Of a DNA stretch of 64,000 nt, positions 1 through 8,225 are shown piece by piece. Both the position numbers and the translations under genes were made by a program. Under the pieces are notes generated by a model. It saw nothing but the letters and a program-made list of their open reading frames with translations, was not told where the DNA came from and searched no databases. Each line of letters begins with the position of its first letter. The first letter of the stretch is position 1. Source of the DNA: an uncultured Lachnospiraceae bacterium (GTDB taxonomy: Bacteria; Bacillota; Clostridia; Lachnospirales; Lachnospiraceae); assembly GCA_947566645.1 (NCBI GenBank), contig CANOKL010000009.1:1-64000 (forward strand), given 5' to 3'.

Positions 1-1182
1 TTTGTGGAAATCAACACCATCGCCGCCTGCGGCATGATCCTGGGGAAATTTAACCACCTTACCATTGCCTCGGCGGTGCGCTACATGATCATGAGCCTGA
101 TGGGGTCAGGGCTTCTGCTCCTGGGCATCTGCTTCTTCTACGACATGACGGGGCATCTCCTCATGAGCAACATCAAAGAAGAGATCGCCGTGATCACAGG
201 GACCGGCGCTTACCAGGTGCCCTTCCTGCTGACCGTGGGCCTTGTGAGCGTGGGTCTTGCCATCAAGAGCGCCCTGTGGCCCTTCCACGCATGGCTGCCG
301 AACGCCTACGGTTATTCCACCGTGACCTCCTCGGCCATGCTGTCAAGCATTGTATCCAAGGGCTATATCTTCTTATTATTAAAGATCATATTCCGGATTG
401 TGGGCCTGGAGGCCTTCGTAAGGAGCCATGTGACCGACATCCTGTTCCTCTTCGGAATGACCGGGATGATCCTGGGCTCCGTGGACGCCATCCGCCAGAA
501 CAACATCCGGCGCATGGTGGCCTACTCCTCGGTTGCCCAGATCGGCTACATCTTCATGGGGATCGGCATGGGGACCACGGGAGGGATGGAGGCGTCGGTA
601 TACCACATCTTCGCCCACGCATCCGCCAAGGCCCTGGTGTTCACCGCCGTATCCGGGTTGGTCCGGTCATCCGGCGGAAAGACCGGGCTTAAGGACCTCT
701 CCGGGGCCGGGTTCCGCAACAGGGCGGCAGGGGCAGGCTTCGTGATCGGGAGCCTGTCCATGATCGGGATTCCGGGCTGTGCCGGGTTCGTCAGCAAGCT
801 GATGTTCGCGCAGGCCTCCCTGGAGGATGCCTTCTACATGATCCCGGTGCTTGCCTGCCTCGCCATCAGCACCCTGCTGAATGCCATCTATTTCATGCGG
901 GTGGTGCTGTTCCTGTACACGCCGGATGATGTGCACATTCCAGAGGAAGCGCACCTTCTGAAGGAAAACCGGGATACCGGGCACGGGAAAACGGCAGGTT
1001 CCACAGGAGCCGCAGCCGGGACAGTTCTGACCGGAACTGCCGGGGAAAACGGAACCGGTACGGGGAACAACCTGCAGTTTCGCATTGCAGTCATCGGCTT
1101 CATCTGCCTGAACCTGTTCCTGGGCATCTGCACGGGACCGGTTTCGGAAGCAGTAAAGACAGGACTTTCCATTTTCGGATAG
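1..1182 (+). CDS. Complex I/Mrp-type proton antiporter subunit (5' end off window)
   Basis: The reading frame is open to the first base, so the gene starts upstream and the GTG at 4 is probably internal. The product is a hydrophobic member of the NuoL/M/N-MrpA/D family (proton_antipo_M domain), which moves protons or sodium across the membrane. Visible family marks are LWPFHAWLPNAY with the following helix carrying SKGYIF, and RRMVAYSSVAQIGYIFMG, a conserved lysine/serine helix pair of the channel. A glycine/threonine-rich low-complexity loop (about residues 325-355) precedes the last membrane segment, which is unusual. It heads a row of four such subunits. Base composition is GC-rich compared with the window after 7.2 kb. 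The family is certain. Whether it belongs to an Mrp antiporter, an Ech/Hyf-type hydrogenase complex or another respiratory complex cannot be decided because the upstream partners are not visible. Confidence 0.85.
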   Translation, partial: FVEINTIAACGMILGKFNHLTIASAVRYMIMSLMGSGLLLLGICFFYDMTGHLLMSNIKEEIAVITGTGAYQVPFLLTVGLVSVGLAIKSALWPFHAWLPNAYGYSTVTSSAMLSSIVSKGYIFLLLKIIFRIVGLEAFVRSHVTDILFLFGMTGMILGSVDAIRQNNIRRMVAYSSVAQIGYIFMGIGMGTTGGMEASVYHIFAHASAKALVFTAVSGLVRSSGGKTGLKDLSGAGFRNRAAGAGFVIGSLSMIGIPGCAGFVSKLMFAQASLEDAFYMIPVLACLAISTLLNAIYFMRVVLFLYTPDDVHIPEEAHLLKENRDTGHGKTAGSTGAAAGTVLTGTAGENGTGTGNNLQFRIAVIGFICLNLFLGICTGPVSEAVKTGLSIFG

Positions 1183-1260
1183 TACCGGTAAAAGGTTCAT
1201 TATTCACGGCGGCAGTTAACCTTTTGTTACGGGGAACCGCCCCTGAAACGTGGGTCTGTA

Positions 1261-1308
1261 CTCACGGAATGGGTGTTCTGCGCACATTCCCGGATCGTGA
1301 ATAGTGGC
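1261..1308 (-). repeat. Dispersed GTTACTATTCACG-type repeat, copy 1
   Basis: Read on the minus strand this gives ACTATTCACG, then GGAATG, a short loop and ATTCCGT, matching the copies at 13781 and 22645 in order and spacing. A second partial head (ATTATTCACGG) lies at about 1200-1211 on the plus strand, so the 210-bp gap between the first two antiporter genes holds two copies facing each other. No promoter or terminator is evident in the gap. Confidence 0.6.
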
Positions 1309-1392
1309 TAAAAGACAGAAGAGGGAATACCCGGACAGGAGGAACATCCTGCAGCAGGCAGCCTCCCCTTCTGTTACAGGGAGGAAATTCAT

Positions 1393-2889
1393 ATGCACGA
1401 AATCATTTTATGCTTAATACTGGTACCGGTACTGGCCGGGACTGTCATCCTGAGCCTTCCGTCAGAAATGTCGGAAAACAGGACTGTTTCCCACATTTCC
1501 GTGGCAGTGCTTGGGATCCTTGCGGTCCTGTCGGTCCTCCTCTTAGGCATGTATCATAAATCAGCCGGCGCAGCAGCCGGTTTTACCATCTTTTCACTGA
1601 CAGAAAACCTGGGCATCTGCTTCAGGCCGGATGACCTTGGGATCTTCTTCATGGGATTCATCCCCCCGGTGTGGCTCCTTGGGGGCATCTTCTCCCTGGA
1701 GTACCTGAAACACGAGACCCACAGGAAACGCTTCTGGGGATTTTATCTCCTGACCCTGGGGGCGCTGCACGGGCTGAGCCTGTCGGGGAACCTGGTGACC
1801 ATGTACCTGTTCTTCGAGATGATGACCCTGGTATCCATGCCCCTTGTGCTCCACACCCAGACCCACGAGGCAGTCATGGCGGGCCTTAAGTATCTGCTGT
1901 ACTCCATGTGCGGGGCGTATATGGCGCTGTTCGGCGTGTTTTACCTGTACCACCTGGGAGGAGGCCCCGTGGAGTTTTCCCCGGGAGGCGTCCTCTCCCC
2001 GGAAGCACTGGCGCAGGGCGGGGTCCTGCCATACTTATCCATTTTCCTGATGATCCTGGGCTTCGGGGTAAAGGCCGGGATGTTCCCCATGCACGCATGG
2101 CTCCCGACGGCCCACCCGGTAGCTCCCGCCCCCGCGTCCGCAGTGCTTTCGGCCATCATTGTAAAAGGCGGCGTCCTGGCAGTGCTGCGTTCGGTATACT
2201 ACACCGTCGGGGCGGACTTCATTAAAGGCACCTGGGTGCAGTACGCCTGGATTGTCCTGGCCCTTGTCACGGTCTTCATGGGATCCATGCTGGCCTTCCG
2301 GGAGCCGGTCTTCAAAAAAAGGCTGGCCTACTCGTCGGTCAGCCAGGCATCCTACATCCTGCTCGGCATGGCGGTCCTGCATCCGGCGGCACTGGCCGGC
2401 GCCCTGATGCATGTGCTGTTCCACGCCTTCATCAAGACCGCCCTGTTCCTCACTGCCGGAGCCGTCATTTACTGGACCGGATGCACGAGGGTGGACGAAC
2501 TGGCCGGGATCGGGAAAAGGATGCCCGTCACACTCTGGTGCTACACCTTCGTGTCCCTGGGGCTTATCGGGATCCCGCCCATGAGCGGCTTCATCAGCAA
2601 ATGGTACTTGATGTCCGGCATGCTGGAAAGCGGGACCGGGGTATTCTCCTGGCTGGGTCCGGCGGTGCTTCTCATAAGCGCCCTCCTGACCGCAGGCTAC
2701 CTCCTGCCCGTAACAATCCGGGGCTTCCTGCCGGGAAACGACTACGATTACAGCAGGTCCGACAGTCTGGAGCCGTCCGGAAAGATGACCATACCACTGG
2801 CCATCCTTGCGGCAGCGGCGCTGCTTACAGGACTGTTCCCGGGAGGCCTTGCCGGGTACCTGGGCGAAATCGCACAGTCAGTATTATAG
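1393..2889 (+). CDS. NuoM/MrpD-like proton antiporter subunit
   Basis: A 498-residue polytopic membrane protein of the proton_antipo_M family, the length expected for NuoM or MrpD. It carries GMFPMHAWLPTAHPVAPAPAS followed by a lysine-bearing helix (AIIVKGG), then RLAYSSVSQASYILLG and GLIGIPPMSGFISKW, all hallmark channel segments. The ATG at 1393 follows GGAGG by a normal distance. The next subunit starts 13 bp after its stop, so the two are co-transcribed. It likely translocates protons or sodium as part of a multi-subunit membrane complex. The sequence does not tell whether it is driven by redox chemistry or works as a secondary antiporter. Confidence 0.88.
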   Translation: MHEIILCLILVPVLAGTVILSLPSEMSENRTVSHISVAVLGILAVLSVLLLGMYHKSAGAAAGFTIFSLTENLGICFRPDDLGIFFMGFIPPVWLLGGIFSLEYLKHETHRKRFWGFYLLTLGALHGLSLSGNLVTMYLFFEMMTLVSMPLVLHTQTHEAVMAGLKYLLYSMCGAYMALFGVFYLYHLGGGPVEFSPGGVLSPEALAQGGVLPYLSIFLMILGFGVKAGMFPMHAWLPTAHPVAPAPASAVLSAIIVKGGVLAVLRSVYYTVGADFIKGTWVQYAWIVLALVTVFMGSMLAFREPVFKKRLAYSSVSQASYILLGMAVLHPAALAGALMHVLFHAFIKTALFLTAGAVIYWTGCTRVDELAGIGKRMPVTLWCYTFVSLGLIGIPPMSGFISKWYLMSGMLESGTGVFSWLGPAVLLISALLTAGYLLPVTIRGFLPGNDYDYSRSDSLEPSGKMTIPLAILAAAALLTGLFPGGLAGYLGEIAQSVL

Positions 2890-2902
2890 GGAGGTGAAAA
2901 TA

Positions 2903-4372
2903 TTGAACGAATGGTTTTTAATCCTGGCAGTCCTGTTCCCGGTCATCCTGGCAGTGGGAATCCCGCTGCTCCCGTTTCAGAAACGCGTACATATGGAACT
3001 TTATACGGAACTGGTGGTCATCCTCACCTCCGTGATGGTGCTCCTGCTGCTTCTCCATACCCCCGGGGAGCTGACGGTCCTGCGCTTCTCGGAAAAAGCG
3101 GCCTTCGTGCTGGAACTGGACGGGCTGGGCAGGGTCTTTGCGGGACTCATCGCGGTCCTGTGGCCCATCGCAGTCCTGTACTCCTTTGAATATATGTCAA
3201 CCCAGGAGAGGGAGCGCCCCTTCTTCATGTTCTACGTCATGACCTACGGGATCACCCTCGGGATTGCATGCGCGGGGAACCTGCTGACCATGTATTTCTT
3301 CTACGAGCTGCTGACCCTGGTCACCATCCCGCTGGTCATCCACCCCTTCACAAGGGCGGCAGTGCTGGCGACCCGGAAATACATCTATTTCTCCATGGGA
3401 GGGGCGGCCCTGGGCTTCATGGCAGTGGCCTTCCTCCTGCGCTTCGGGGAGAACGCAGGCTTCACCCCGGGCGGCATCCTGGGAGGGGAGGCGGCGGGAG
3501 TGGGAAGGAACCTCCTGCTCCTGGTCTACGTGGCAGCCTTCCTGGGGTTCAGCATCAAGGCGGCCATGTTCCCCTTCTACTCCTGGCTTCCGGACGCCGG
3601 GGTGGCGCCCACGCCCGTGACGGCGCTGCTCCACGCGGTGGCTGTGGTAAAGGCAGGAGCCTTTGCCGTAATCCGCCTCACCTACTACTGTTTCGGGACG
3701 GGAGTCCTTTCCGGGACCTGGGCGCAGAAGACGGTCATGGGGCTTGCCATGTTCACCATTGTCTTCGGCTGTAGCATGGCGGTAAAGGAGACCCACATAA
3801 AGCGGCGGCTTGCCTATTCCACGGTGAGCAACCTGTCCTACATCCTGTTCGGGGCGGCGCTCATGACCCCGGCGGGGCTCTTCGGGGGGCTCTGCCACAT
3901 GGTGTTCCACGCGGTGATGAAGATCAGCGCCTTCTTCTGCGCCGGGGCCATCATGCACCAGACCGGGGAACACTATATCCATAAGATGACCGGATTCGGA
4001 AGAAGGATGCCGTGGGTATACAGCGCCTTCCTCATATCAGCCCTGGGCCTGATGGGAGTCCCGGGCGGCTGCGGCTTCATCAGCAAATGGTACCTGGCAC
4101 AGGCAGCCCTGGAAAACGGCAGCACCCTGGCAGTGCTTGGGGTGGGGTGCCTCCTTGCAAGCGCCCTCCTGACCGCCATCTACATGATGACCATGATGGT
4201 ACGGGGCTTCTTCCCGGAAAAAGACTTCGACATGACGTCCATCCGGCATGTAAAAGACCCGGGCTGGCAGATGATCGTCCCGCTGATGCTGTTCTCCGCA
4301 GCCATCGTGGTGCTGGGGGTCTACTCAGAGCCTCTGGGAAATTACCTTGCCTCTGTGGTAAGCAGCCTGTAA
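2903..4372 (+). CDS. NuoM/MrpD-like proton antiporter subunit, TTG start
   Basis: A 489-residue homologue of the preceding gene, with AMFPFYSWLPDAGVAPTPVT, a lysine in the following helix (AVAVVKAGAF), RRLAYSTVSNLSYILFG and GLMGVPGGCGFISKW. I place the start at TTG 2903 because GGGAGGTG lies about eight bases before it. The reading frame is open further upstream but would overlap the previous gene. The channel helices are complete and no disruption is visible. It is the third of four paralogous antiporter-type subunits. The repeat-filled gap that follows suggests the fourth may be transcribed separately. Confidence 0.87.
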   Translation: MNEWFLILAVLFPVILAVGIPLLPFQKRVHMELYTELVVILTSVMVLLLLLHTPGELTVLRFSEKAAFVLELDGLGRVFAGLIAVLWPIAVLYSFEYMSTQERERPFFMFYVMTYGITLGIACAGNLLTMYFFYELLTLVTIPLVIHPFTRAAVLATRKYIYFSMGGAALGFMAVAFLLRFGENAGFTPGGILGGEAAGVGRNLLLLVYVAAFLGFSIKAAMFPFYSWLPDAGVAPTPVTALLHAVAVVKAGAFAVIRLTYYCFGTGVLSGTWAQKTVMGLAMFTIVFGCSMAVKETHIKRRLAYSTVSNLSYILFGAALMTPAGLFGGLCHMVFHAVMKISAFFCAGAIMHQTGEHYIHKMTGFGRRMPWVYSAFLISALGLMGVPGGCGFISKWYLAQAALENGSTLAVLGVGCLLASALLTAIYMMTMMVRGFFPEKDFDMTSIRHVKDPGWQMIVPLMLFSAAIVVLGVYSEPLGNYLASVVSSL

Positions 4373-4411
4373 CCATGTAATGAGAAAGTGTCGAAAGGCA
4401 TTCAGACACAC

Positions 4412-4537
4412 GGACTGCTCCGTGCCATACATGGACTGCTTCGGCCATACGTGGACTACTCCATACCATATATAGACTGCTTTGCGACATATATAGACTG
4501 TCTTATACTATATATAGACTGCTCTATGCCATACATA
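4412..4537 (+). repeat. Six-unit 21-bp tandem repeat
   Basis: Six consecutive 21-bp units begin at 4412, 4433, 4454, 4475, 4496 and 4517. Each starts with (g)gactgct-like sequence and ends in cat(a/c)cat(a/g) or atatata. The later units are more alike than the first two. An open frame of 62 codons runs through the array and reads as heptapeptides of the type xxxPYID, but it has no ribosome site and no recognisable family. I treat it as a non-coding tandem repeat. It lies just after the third antiporter gene, in a 664-bp stretch without a supported gene. Confidence 0.75.
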
Positions 4538-4763
4538 GATTTCTGTGCCTCCCGCAGACTGCCGGAGCTTGTTTAAAAATTCATTTCCGTCATCTGCCTC
4601 GCTTTGCATGGGATTTATGCAAAATTGTGGAATACATCTGCCGGAAAGCAATTTTCAAACCAGTTCTGGAATGGGTTTTCAGCCAACCTGCCGGAACATG
4701 CAGGAGAATTTAACAGACAGAAAACCTTAAGCCGTACCACGGCCTTGCGCTGACATAAAAACA

Positions 4764-4945
4764 GCAGGCGGGGGAACAGACCTGTTCCGATGAAAACAGT
4801 CAGGGGGCGCTTTTTATGGAGATGAAATCCAGCGTTTACGGAGACTTGGGCGTGAGGGCTCTCCCGAACGCCTTAGTCGCAGTTAACGCTTAGTTCATCG
4901 GAATATTGCCCCGTTTGAATGGAACAGGTCTGTTCCCCCGCCTGC
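4764..4945. repeat. 182-bp element bounded by perfect 25-bp inverted repeats
   Basis: The arms 4764-4788 and 4921-4945 are exact reverse complements. Each arm contains GGGGGAACAG and a nearly palindromic GGAACAG..CTGTTCC core. Just inside, CCGATGAA (4787-4794) can pair with TTCATCGG (4894-4901), extending the stem. The interior of about 100 bp has no credible coding frame. The element could be a structured RNA, a non-autonomous mobile element, or a recombination or protein-binding site. No target-site duplication is obvious. Confidence 0.7.
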
Positions 4946-5036
4946 GTCCTCCCATCACCATGTAAAGCAAGAACCATAATATAAACTGTAATACAGAAAG
5001 AAAGTCCCGAGAGTCCAACACAGAAAGGAGGAGCCC

Positions 5037-7124
5037 ATGAACTCCGCACTACTATTCATACCCGTATTCTACCCCATGGCAGGAGCCATCCTCTCCTACG
5101 CCATGGGAAGAAAAACCAAAAAAGGAAGAGACCACTTTGTCTCCTTCATTGGCATCACCGAATTCCTCCTGCTCCTTGCAGCAGTCATCCTCCTAAGAGA
5201 GGCAGAAGCTTCCGCCCCCGCCCTGTGCGGCATGGGCCTCACCCTGAAACTGGACGGCTTCCGGGGCCTCTACGCCCTGACCGCCGCCTTCATGTGGATG
5301 ATGACCCTCCTGTTCTCCGGGGAATACTTCACCCGCTACCGGAACAGGAACCGCTACTACCTCTTCCAGCTCGTCACCCTGGGAGCCGTGCAGGGGGTCT
5401 TCCTGTCCGCGGACCTGTACACCACCTTCGTTTTCTTCGAGGTCATGTCCTTCACCTCCTACGTCTGGGTCGCCCAGGACGAGAGAAAAGAATCCTTACG
5501 GGCCGCTGAGACTTACCTTGCCGTCGCAGTCATCGGGGGAATGGCGCTCCTCATGGGGCTGGCCCTCCTCCATACATACACAGGCACACTGGACATCAGC
5601 AGCCTCCCCGGAGCCTGCCGGGATTCCGGTGACAAAAAGAAGCTGTACCTTGCCGGGGCCCTCATGCTCTCCGGCTTCGGGGCCAAGGCCGGGGCGTTCC
5701 CCCTGCACATCTGGCTTCCAAAAGCCCACCCCGTAGCGCCCGCACCGGCATCCGCCCTGCTCTCCGGGATCCTGACCAAGTCCGGCATATACGGCATCCT
5801 GGTCATCACCTGCTATCTCTTTTCCGGCGACCAGAACTGGGGAACCCTGATCTTAATCCTTGGAGTCATCACCATGTTTTCCGGGGCAGTCCTTGCCGTC
5901 TTCTCCGTGGACTTGAAAAGGACCCTGGCCTGCTCCTCCATGTCCCAGATCGGATTCATTCTGGTCGGGACCGCCATGCTCTGCCTCCTGGGGGAGCACG
6001 GAGGCCTTGCAGCCGGGGGAATCTTCCTCCACATGATGAACCACTCCCTCATCAAGCTGGTGCTCTTCATGGCCGCTGGCGTGGTCTTCATGAACCTGCA
6101 TAAGCTGGACTTAAACGAGATCCGGGGCTTCGGACGCGGCAAGCCCTTCCTGAACATCACCTTCCTCATGGGAGCCCTCGGAATCGGCGGGATCCCCCTG
6201 TGGAACGGCTACGTCAGCAAGACCCTCCTGCACGAGAGCATCATCGAATACTCCAAAGCACCCGCCTACGTATTCGTGGAATGGATCTTCCTCATAAGCG
6301 GCGGTCTGACCGTCGCCTACATGCTGAAGCTCTATATCGCAATATTTGTGGAAAAAAACAAAGACCCAGAAATCCAGAAAAAGTATGATGCCATGAACCA
6401 CCGCTACATAAACCGGCAGAGCATGCTCGCCATCGGCATAAGCGCCGCCGTCCTCCCAGTACTGGGAATGACCCCCACGCTCACCATGGCCCGGATGGCC
6501 GGAAGCACCATGGACTTCTTCCGCATGCACGGGGAGATGCACGTCCCCCACTTTTTCAGCCTTGAATGCCTGAAAGGAGGACTCATTTCCATTATCATCG
6601 GCGCGGCAGTCTATCTGCTCATCATTAGGAACGTATTTATGAAAAACGAAGAAACCGAAACAGACCATAACCCAGAGAAAAAAGAGATAAGCCAGAAAAA
6701 ACAGACAAACCCAGGAAGAAAAACCTACGCAGACCTCTGGCCCGCATGGTTGGACCTGGAAAACCTGGTCTACCGCCCGCTGCTCCAGAGGGTGCTGCCA
6801 TTCGCCGGATGCTTTATAAGCCGCATCTGCGATTCCGCCGTGGACAGCCTGATTGTCCTGCTGCGAGGGACACTCTACAAAGACGCAAGGATCGCCTACC
6901 GCACCGGCTCACTCCCAAGGCTGGAGACCGTACTGGGCTCCGTCCTCGACAAAGGAGCCGCATACTTAAGGCACCAGGAAGAAGCCATGACCTACCGCTT
7001 CCGTATCCGCCGCAGAAGACTGGAGCATCAGGAAAGCCGGGACATGATACGGTTTTCCCTGTCCTACGGCCTGCAGCTGGCAGGAATCGGACTGGTATTT
7101 GTACTGATCTATCTATTTATATAA
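5037..7124 (+). CDS. Large NuoL/HyfB-like proton antiporter subunit with C-terminal extension
   Basis: A 695-residue membrane protein whose first 480 residues are a proton_antipo_M channel, with GAFPLHIWLPKAHPVAPAPAS, a lysine-bearing helix (GILTKSG), RTLACSSMSQIGFILVG and GIGGIPLWNGYVSK. After about residue 500 comes a family-atypical tail: a membrane segment near 530-545, a polar stretch rich in lysine and glutamate (550-575), a roughly 100-residue region starting DLWPAWLDLENLVYRPLL, and a final membrane helix. Similar tails occur in HyfB/EchA-type and some Mrp-like subunits. The start ATG follows AAAGGAGG. It is the fourth antiporter-type subunit and sits behind a 664-bp gap of repeats. 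Confidence 0.87.
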   Translation: MNSALLFIPVFYPMAGAILSYAMGRKTKKGRDHFVSFIGITEFLLLLAAVILLREAEASAPALCGMGLTLKLDGFRGLYALTAAFMWMMTLLFSGEYFTRYRNRNRYYLFQLVTLGAVQGVFLSADLYTTFVFFEVMSFTSYVWVAQDERKESLRAAETYLAVAVIGGMALLMGLALLHTYTGTLDISSLPGACRDSGDKKKLYLAGALMLSGFGAKAGAFPLHIWLPKAHPVAPAPASALLSGILTKSGIYGILVITCYLFSGDQNWGTLILILGVITMFSGAVLAVFSVDLKRTLACSSMSQIGFILVGTAMLCLLGEHGGLAAGGIFLHMMNHSLIKLVLFMAAGVVFMNLHKLDLNEIRGFGRGKPFLNITFLMGALGIGGIPLWNGYVSKTLLHESIIEYSKAPAYVFVEWIFLISGGLTVAYMLKLYIAIFVEKNKDPEIQKKYDAMNHRYINRQSMLAIGISAAVLPVLGMTPTLTMARMAGSTMDFFRMHGEMHVPHFFSLECLKGGLISIIIGAAVYLLIIRNVFMKNEETETDHNPEKKEISQKKQTNPGRKTYADLWPAWLDLENLVYRPLLQRVLPFAGCFISRICDSAVDSLIVLLRGTLYKDARIAYRTGSLPRLETVLGSVLDKGAAYLRHQEEAMTYRFRIRRRRLEHQESRDMIRFSLSYGLQLAGIGLVFVLIYLFI

Positions 7125-7130
7125 AATCAA

Positions 7131-7230
7131 TTAGGGACAGGTCATTTTCAATCTGGGACGGGGCATAGTGCACCTCAAAAGCTCCACTGGAGCTTTTGAG
7201 GTGCACTATGGCGAAAAATGCCCCGTCCCC
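7131..7230 (+). repeat. GGGACGGGGC palindromic repeat, copy 1
   Basis: The outer arms GGGACGGGGCAT (7155-7166) and ATGCCCCGTCCC (7218-7229) enclose an inner perfect palindrome centred on GCTCCACTGGAGC (arms AGTGCACCTCAAAA and its complement). A GGGACAGGTCA leader precedes it. Copies of the same design lie at 8114, 45180 and 59518. It ends only a few bases before the ribosome site of the TPR gene and may supply its leader. Confidence 0.8.
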
Positions 7231-7246
7231 CAAGGAGGAATTGTAT

Positions 7247-8041
7247 ATGGAGATTAAAAACATATTAGAGCGATCAGATCAGCTTTTTGCAGAAGGAAGA
7301 AACGCCGATGCCGTATCCTGGCTGAAGGAGAATCTTGCATTAGCCGTACAATTAGGAAAATGGGAAAATGAGCTTCCGATGTTAAATGAGCTGATGGGAT
7401 ACTACCGCAGCATAAGCAGACTTTCGGATGCATGGGAGTATGCCGGCCGTGCGGTAAAGATTGTTGAGGAACACAGACTGCGCAATACAGTAGACGGTAT
7501 GACCACATATCTGAATGTGGCAAATGTATACCGGGCTTCTGGAAATTTAAAGGAAGCGATGAAACTCTATAAACAGGTAGAGTGTGTCTATCATGAACAG
7601 GGAATGGAGCATGACTACCGTCTTGGAGGACTATATAATAATATGTCCGTCATATCTATGGATACCGGAAAGAGAGAAGATGCGGTGATATATGGAGAAA
7701 AGGCCGTCGTGATTTTAAAGGAGATACCGGGAGCAGAGGACGAATGCGCAACTGTGTATGGCAACCTTGCAGGTGTGATGCTTCAGGGAAATGTACCCGA
7801 TATAGAGAGGGCAGATGAGTATGCGGATGACGCATTGTATCTGTTTGAAAAATCATGTGCGGACAGTCCACACTACGGTGGAGCACTGGCTATGAAAGCT
7901 TATATCACTTATCTGAAAAAGGATTATTCCAAGTCAGCCAGATTATATGAGAAAGCCATTGGGGAGGTAGAAAAGCATTATGGGAAAAATGCACAGTATG
8001 AGCTCCTGGTAAAGAATTATGAGAAGGTGAAAATGATATAG
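7247..8041 (+). CDS. Tetratricopeptide repeat protein
   Basis: A 264-residue soluble protein made of helical TPR-like repeats, seen as recurring A-(x)n-Y-A-x-x-A patterns, for example DAWEYAGRAVKIVEE, EAMKLYKQVECVYHE, DAVIYGEKAVVILKE, RADEYADDALYLFEK and KSARLYEKAIGEVEK. TPRs bind other proteins, and no catalytic motif is present. I choose ATG 7247 because AAGGAGG sits seven to eight bases upstream. A longer frame would start inside the palindromic repeat. The gene is bracketed by two direct copies of that repeat (7131-7230 and 8114-8210) and is clearly more AT-rich than the antiporter genes before it, so it may have moved as a unit. Its specific role is unknown. Confidence 0.75.
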   Translation: MEIKNILERSDQLFAEGRNADAVSWLKENLALAVQLGKWENELPMLNELMGYYRSISRLSDAWEYAGRAVKIVEEHRLRNTVDGMTTYLNVANVYRASGNLKEAMKLYKQVECVYHEQGMEHDYRLGGLYNNMSVISMDTGKREDAVIYGEKAVVILKEIPGAEDECATVYGNLAGVMLQGNVPDIERADEYADDALYLFEKSCADSPHYGGALAMKAYITYLKKDYSKSARLYEKAIGEVEKHYGKNAQYELLVKNYEKVKMI

Positions 8042-8056
8042 CCGGGTAGAGAATAG

Positions 8057-8086
8057 TTGATTTTACTCATGTAAGTAAGATATACT
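8057..8086 (+). promoter_or_regulatory. Probable SigA promoter before the AAA-ATPase gene
   Basis: TTGATT (8057-8062), an 18-base spacer, then TATACT (8081-8086). Transcription from here would run through the palindromic repeat at 8114-8210 into the gene starting at 8226. Confidence 0.5.
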
Positions 8087-8113
8087 GTAAGCATACAGAT
8101 GCAAAAGGAAATG

Positions 8114-8210
8114 GGGACACCCTGATTTCAATTTGGGACGGGGCATTTTTCACATCAAAAGCTCCACTGGAGCTTTTGATGCGCGCTATGGCGAAAAATG
8201 CCCCGTCCCC
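8114..8210 (+). repeat. GGGACGGGGC palindromic repeat, copy 2
   Basis: The leader GGGGACACC is followed by GGGACGGGGCATTTTT (8135-8150) and its complement AAAAATGCCCCGTCCC (8194-8209). Between them is the same GCTCCACTGGAGC core with AAAA/TTTT arms as in copy 1. The last 25 bases before the end (CTATGGCG then the right arm) are the same as in copy 1. It ends just before the ribosome site of the next gene. Confidence 0.8.
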
Positions 8211-8225
8211 AACGGGAGGTGTGAA

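Noticed and set aside
3197..3982. Long minus-strand open frame of 261 codons opposite an antiporter gene
   Set aside because: It lies fully antisense to a well supported gene in GC-rich DNA, where stop codons are rare in other frames. Its composition (rich in H, G, R, E) is not protein-like and it has no ribosome site.
4412..4537. CRISPR array
   Set aside because: The units are contiguous, with no spacers and no palindromic direct repeat, and no cas genes are nearby.
4388..4576. 62-codon frame over the 21-bp repeat
   Set aside because: No ribosome site, start codon GTG in poor context, and the frame is explained by a repeat unit whose length is a multiple of three.
7196..7246. Upstream start for the TPR gene
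   Set aside because: The codons come from the palindromic repeat. ATG 7247 has a clear AAGGAGG.
8133..8225. Upstream ATG start for the AAA-ATPase gene
   Set aside because: It lies inside the palindromic repeat and has no ribosome site. GTG 8226 has GGGAGGTG at the right distance and gives the family N-terminus.
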